Source of the DNA: a bacterium
GTDB taxonomy: Bacteria; Bdellovibrionota_C; UBA2361; SZUA-149
Assembly (NCBI GenBank): GCA_003230795.1
Contig: QIGM01000491.1
Span: forward strand, 1-15,957
Reading direction: 5' to 3'
DNA: 15,957 nt
Positions 14,188-15,957 of the stretch are shown here, piece by piece. Position 1 is the stretch's first letter. Each line of letters begins with the position of its first letter. A program made the translations under genes and the position numbers. The notes beneath the pieces are model-generated. The model made no database searches. It was not told where the DNA came from and saw only the letters and a list, made by a program, of their open reading frames with translations.

Positions 14188-14204
14188 CTTCTAGGAGTTA
14201 GAAG
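14188..14204 (+). promoter_or_regulatory. Hairpin presenting the cysN Shine-Dalgarno in its loop
   Basis: CTTCTA (14188-14193) and TAGAAG (14199-14204) pair around GGAGT, which contains the best Shine-Dalgarno match (GGAG, 14194-14197) for the ATG at 14210. The 12-base spacing is long, but folding keeps GGAG single-stranded. It could help or tune cysN translation relative to cysD. Confidence 0.35.
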
Positions 14205-14209
14205 AAAGA

Positions 14210-15484
14210 ATGAGCACGCAGCAGACTGATTATCTCGATATGGATCTCTTACGATTCACGACAGCGGGTAGCGTCGACGACGGAAAGTCTACACTTATTG
14301 GCCGGCTACTTTATGATAGTAAGGCGATATTTGAAGACCAGCTTGAGTCGGTGAAACAAGCCAGTGAGAATCGAGGAGATCTCGAAGTCGATCTTGCGCT
14401 CCTCACTGACGGCCTTAAGGCTGAGCGAGAGCAGGGCATTACTATCGACGTTGCCTACCGCTACTTCGCTACTCCTAAAAGAAAGTTCATCATCGCAGAC
14501 ACTCCAGGGCACATTCAGTACACAAGAAATATGGTCACCGGCGCTTCAACAGCGAACCTGGCTATTATTCTGGTTGATGCTCGTAAGGGCGTAATTGAAC
14601 AAACCTGCCGCCACGCTTTTATTGCGAACTTACTTCGTATTCAGCATGTGGTGCTTTGTATCAACAAGATGGATCTCGTTGATTATAAGCAGGAAGCCTA
14701 CGACGACATCGTGAAGTCGTTCTCTGACTTCGCTTCACGTTTTGACAATATCGTGAGCGTTGAGTTCATTCCTATCAGCGCACTCAAAGGCGATAATGTC
14801 GTTCACAAATCAACAGAGATGCCTTGGTACGAAGGTGCATCGCTGCTCTATTATTTAGAGAATGTCTATATTGGCTCGGATGCCAATCACGTTGATGCGA
14901 GATTCCCTGTGCAATACGTAATTCGACCTCAGACTGAAGAGTACCACGATTTCCGTGGATACGCCGGTCGCGTTGCGGGTGGTGTTTTTAAACCAGGCGA
15001 TGATGTACAGATTCTTCCGTCTGGCTTTAGCAGTAAGATCAAAGAGATTCATACGATGAACGGCACGCTAGACGAGGCCTTCAATCCGAACTCTGTCACG
15101 ATGACGCTCGAAGACAATCTCGATATCTCTCGTGGGGATATGATTGTGAAGCCGAACAATCCGCCAGAGAATGGGCAGGATATTGAGGCGATGATTTGCT
15201 GGTTCTCTGAAAAGCCTCTTGTTGCTCGCGGGAAGTACGTTCTGCGACACACCACTAAAGAGGTTAAAGCCTTGGTCAGTGAAGTTCGCTACAAGGTGAA
15301 CATTAATACCCTTCACAAGATCGAAGACGACCTTGAGTTTCGTCAAAATGATATTGGTCGTATCAGTCTTCGTACTAGTGCGCCGCTACTGTTCGATAGC
15401 TATAAGCGTAATCGGATTACTGGTAGTTTTATTCTTATCGATGAGTTCAGTAATGAAACCGTCGGTGTTGGAATGATCGTCTAG
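14210..15484 (+). CDS. cysN: Sulfate adenylyltransferase subunit 1 (GTPase)
   Basis: A 424-residue EF-Tu-like GTPase that powers APS formation by CysD. The GTPase motifs are complete: G1 GSVDDGKS (20-27), G2 region REQGITIDVAYRYF (73-86), G3 DTPGH (97-101), G4 NKMD (152-155) and G5 SAL in IPISALKGDN. Two beta-barrel domains follow, ending in LIDEFSNETVGVGMI. It is about 50 residues shorter than E. coli CysN (475) and has no APS kinase (CysC) domain; its length resembles the Bacteroidetes type. It is the second gene of a cysDN unit. A T-rich stretch (15497-15530) follows the stop, without a clear preceding stem. Confidence 0.96.
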   Translation: MSTQQTDYLDMDLLRFTTAGSVDDGKSTLIGRLLYDSKAIFEDQLESVKQASENRGDLEVDLALLTDGLKAEREQGITIDVAYRYFATPKRKFIIADTPGHIQYTRNMVTGASTANLAIILVDARKGVIEQTCRHAFIANLLRIQHVVLCINKMDLVDYKQEAYDDIVKSFSDFASRFDNIVSVEFIPISALKGDNVVHKSTEMPWYEGASLLYYLENVYIGSDANHVDARFPVQYVIRPQTEEYHDFRGYAGRVAGGVFKPGDDVQILPSGFSSKIKEIHTMNGTLDEAFNPNSVTMTLEDNLDISRGDMIVKPNNPPENGQDIEAMICWFSEKPLVARGKYVLRHTTKEVKALVSEVRYKVNINTLHKIEDDLEFRQNDIGRISLRTSAPLLFDSYKRNRITGSFILIDEFSNETVGVGMIV

Positions 15485-15957
15485 CGACTTCTCCTCCTTT
15501 ATTTTTTATTTTCATTTTTCGTAAATAGCGTGCTCTGTGCGATCCTGCAGAGTTGCGCCGTCGCTGAGAGTTGATCCTCGGGGATTGCAGACTCGACCGT
15601 GGCGGCTGATTCCCTTTGGTTTACCCGAGGAGTCGGAGATTCTGGATAAAATTGCTACTTAACGCTATTCTCCGTAGCTCGATCCGCTCTTTTTCAGTTT
15701 TTTGTGTGTGTAATCAATTACTTCGTCCCGCAGCAGGCTCTGATCTCGCTAGAGCTTGGTCTGCTGTGGTGACGCTATCTTCTTTAAGGTTTCTATAGGT
15801 TTTTGCGCATTATTCTGTGGTCGCTTTCTCCGATTCGCTGATGGCGGAGTGAAAGCTTCGTGTGACCGTAAGGGCCTAGAGGAACGTCTGTGACGTTTTT
15901 CTAGGCCCTTACGGCATCCCCGAAGTTCACTTCACTTTAACACCTAAGGAGAGAGAT
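15485..15957 (+). other. Non-coding stretch leading to a gene beyond the right edge
   Basis: These 473 bases hold no credible coding frame; a 60-codon frame at 15616 starts with TTG and lacks a ribosome site. The stretch starts T-rich, carries a hairpin at 15731-15766 (CAGCAG with CTGCTG, inner GCTCT with AGAGC, and a 5-base bulge on the 3' side) and a long hairpin at 15849-15930. It ends in AAGGAG (15946-15951), four bases before AT at the last two positions, so an ATG start probably straddles the edge. No known structured RNA class was recognised. Confidence 0.5.
15849..15930 (+). repeat. Long inverted repeat / RNA hairpin
   Basis: Perfect 15-base arms CCGTAAGGGCCTAGA (15866-15880) and 15900-15914 are continued inward by two G-U pairs and AACGT/ACGTT (15883-15887 with 15893-15897) around the loop CTGTG, giving a 22-pair RNA stem on the plus strand. 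Outside it, GTGAA and CTTCG (15849-15853, 15856-15860) can pair with CGAAGTTCAC (15921-15930) around a 2-base bulge. On the minus strand the two wobble pairs become mismatches. No T-run follows. It ends 15 bases before the Shine-Dalgarno of the presumed next gene. Confidence 0.8.

Noticed and set aside
15485..15530. Intrinsic terminator after cysN
   Set aside because: The T-rich stretch is present but no GC-rich stem precedes it.
15616..15798. 60-codon plus-strand frame after cysN
   Set aside because: It has a TTG start without a Shine-Dalgarno, and unlikely composition; treated as non-coding.

Overview
The window reads as a chromosomal segment of a Gram-negative bacterium of moderate GC content. 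A membrane-anchored periplasmic chaperone of the PpiD type, two predicted lipoproteins and a sigma-54 activator all support this. The GatCAB amidotransferase, a short protein resembling DUF4911 and a soluble transhydrogenase suggest a deltaproteobacterial-like lineage in the broad sense. The CysN protein is of the short type common in Bacteroidetes, so lineage placement is only a guess. No tRNA, rRNA, insertion sequence, CRISPR array or phage gene was seen.

Layout. Most of the left three quarters is read on the minus strand. From right to left it holds gatC-gatA-gatB (12096 to 8812), then ppiD, folB and an unrecognised gene (8405 to 5091), then a glycosidase-like lipoprotein (4962 to 3946), sthA coupled to a sigma-54 response regulator (3878 to 1072), and a second lipoprotein that runs off the left edge (990 to 1). 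One small plus-strand gene (8470-8790) sits between gatB and ppiD. To the right, on the plus strand, are rnhB (12392-12994), then cysD and cysN (13256-15484). A 473-base non-coding stretch follows and ends in a Shine-Dalgarno sequence, which suggests another plus-strand gene starts at the right edge.

Functions. The genes are mainly housekeeping: transamidation of mischarged Asp/Glu-tRNA, outer-membrane protein folding, folate synthesis, removal of RNA from RNA:DNA hybrids, and activation of sulfate to APS. The least ordinary gene pairing is sthA overlapping a sigma-54 response regulator by one base, which implies joint expression of an NADPH/NADH balancing enzyme and a transcription activator.

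Non-coding structure. The most striking material lies between genes: five direct copies of a 34-base unit between gatC and rnhB, a 17-base direct repeat next to it, a 22-pair hairpin ahead of the gene at the right edge, and a 14-pair hairpin built into the 3' end of the small gene at 8470-8790. Several short tandem duplications lie on or near stop codons. I did not find convincing evidence of a new multi-gene system; the repeat-bearing divergent promoter region and the sthA-regulator operon are the best leads.
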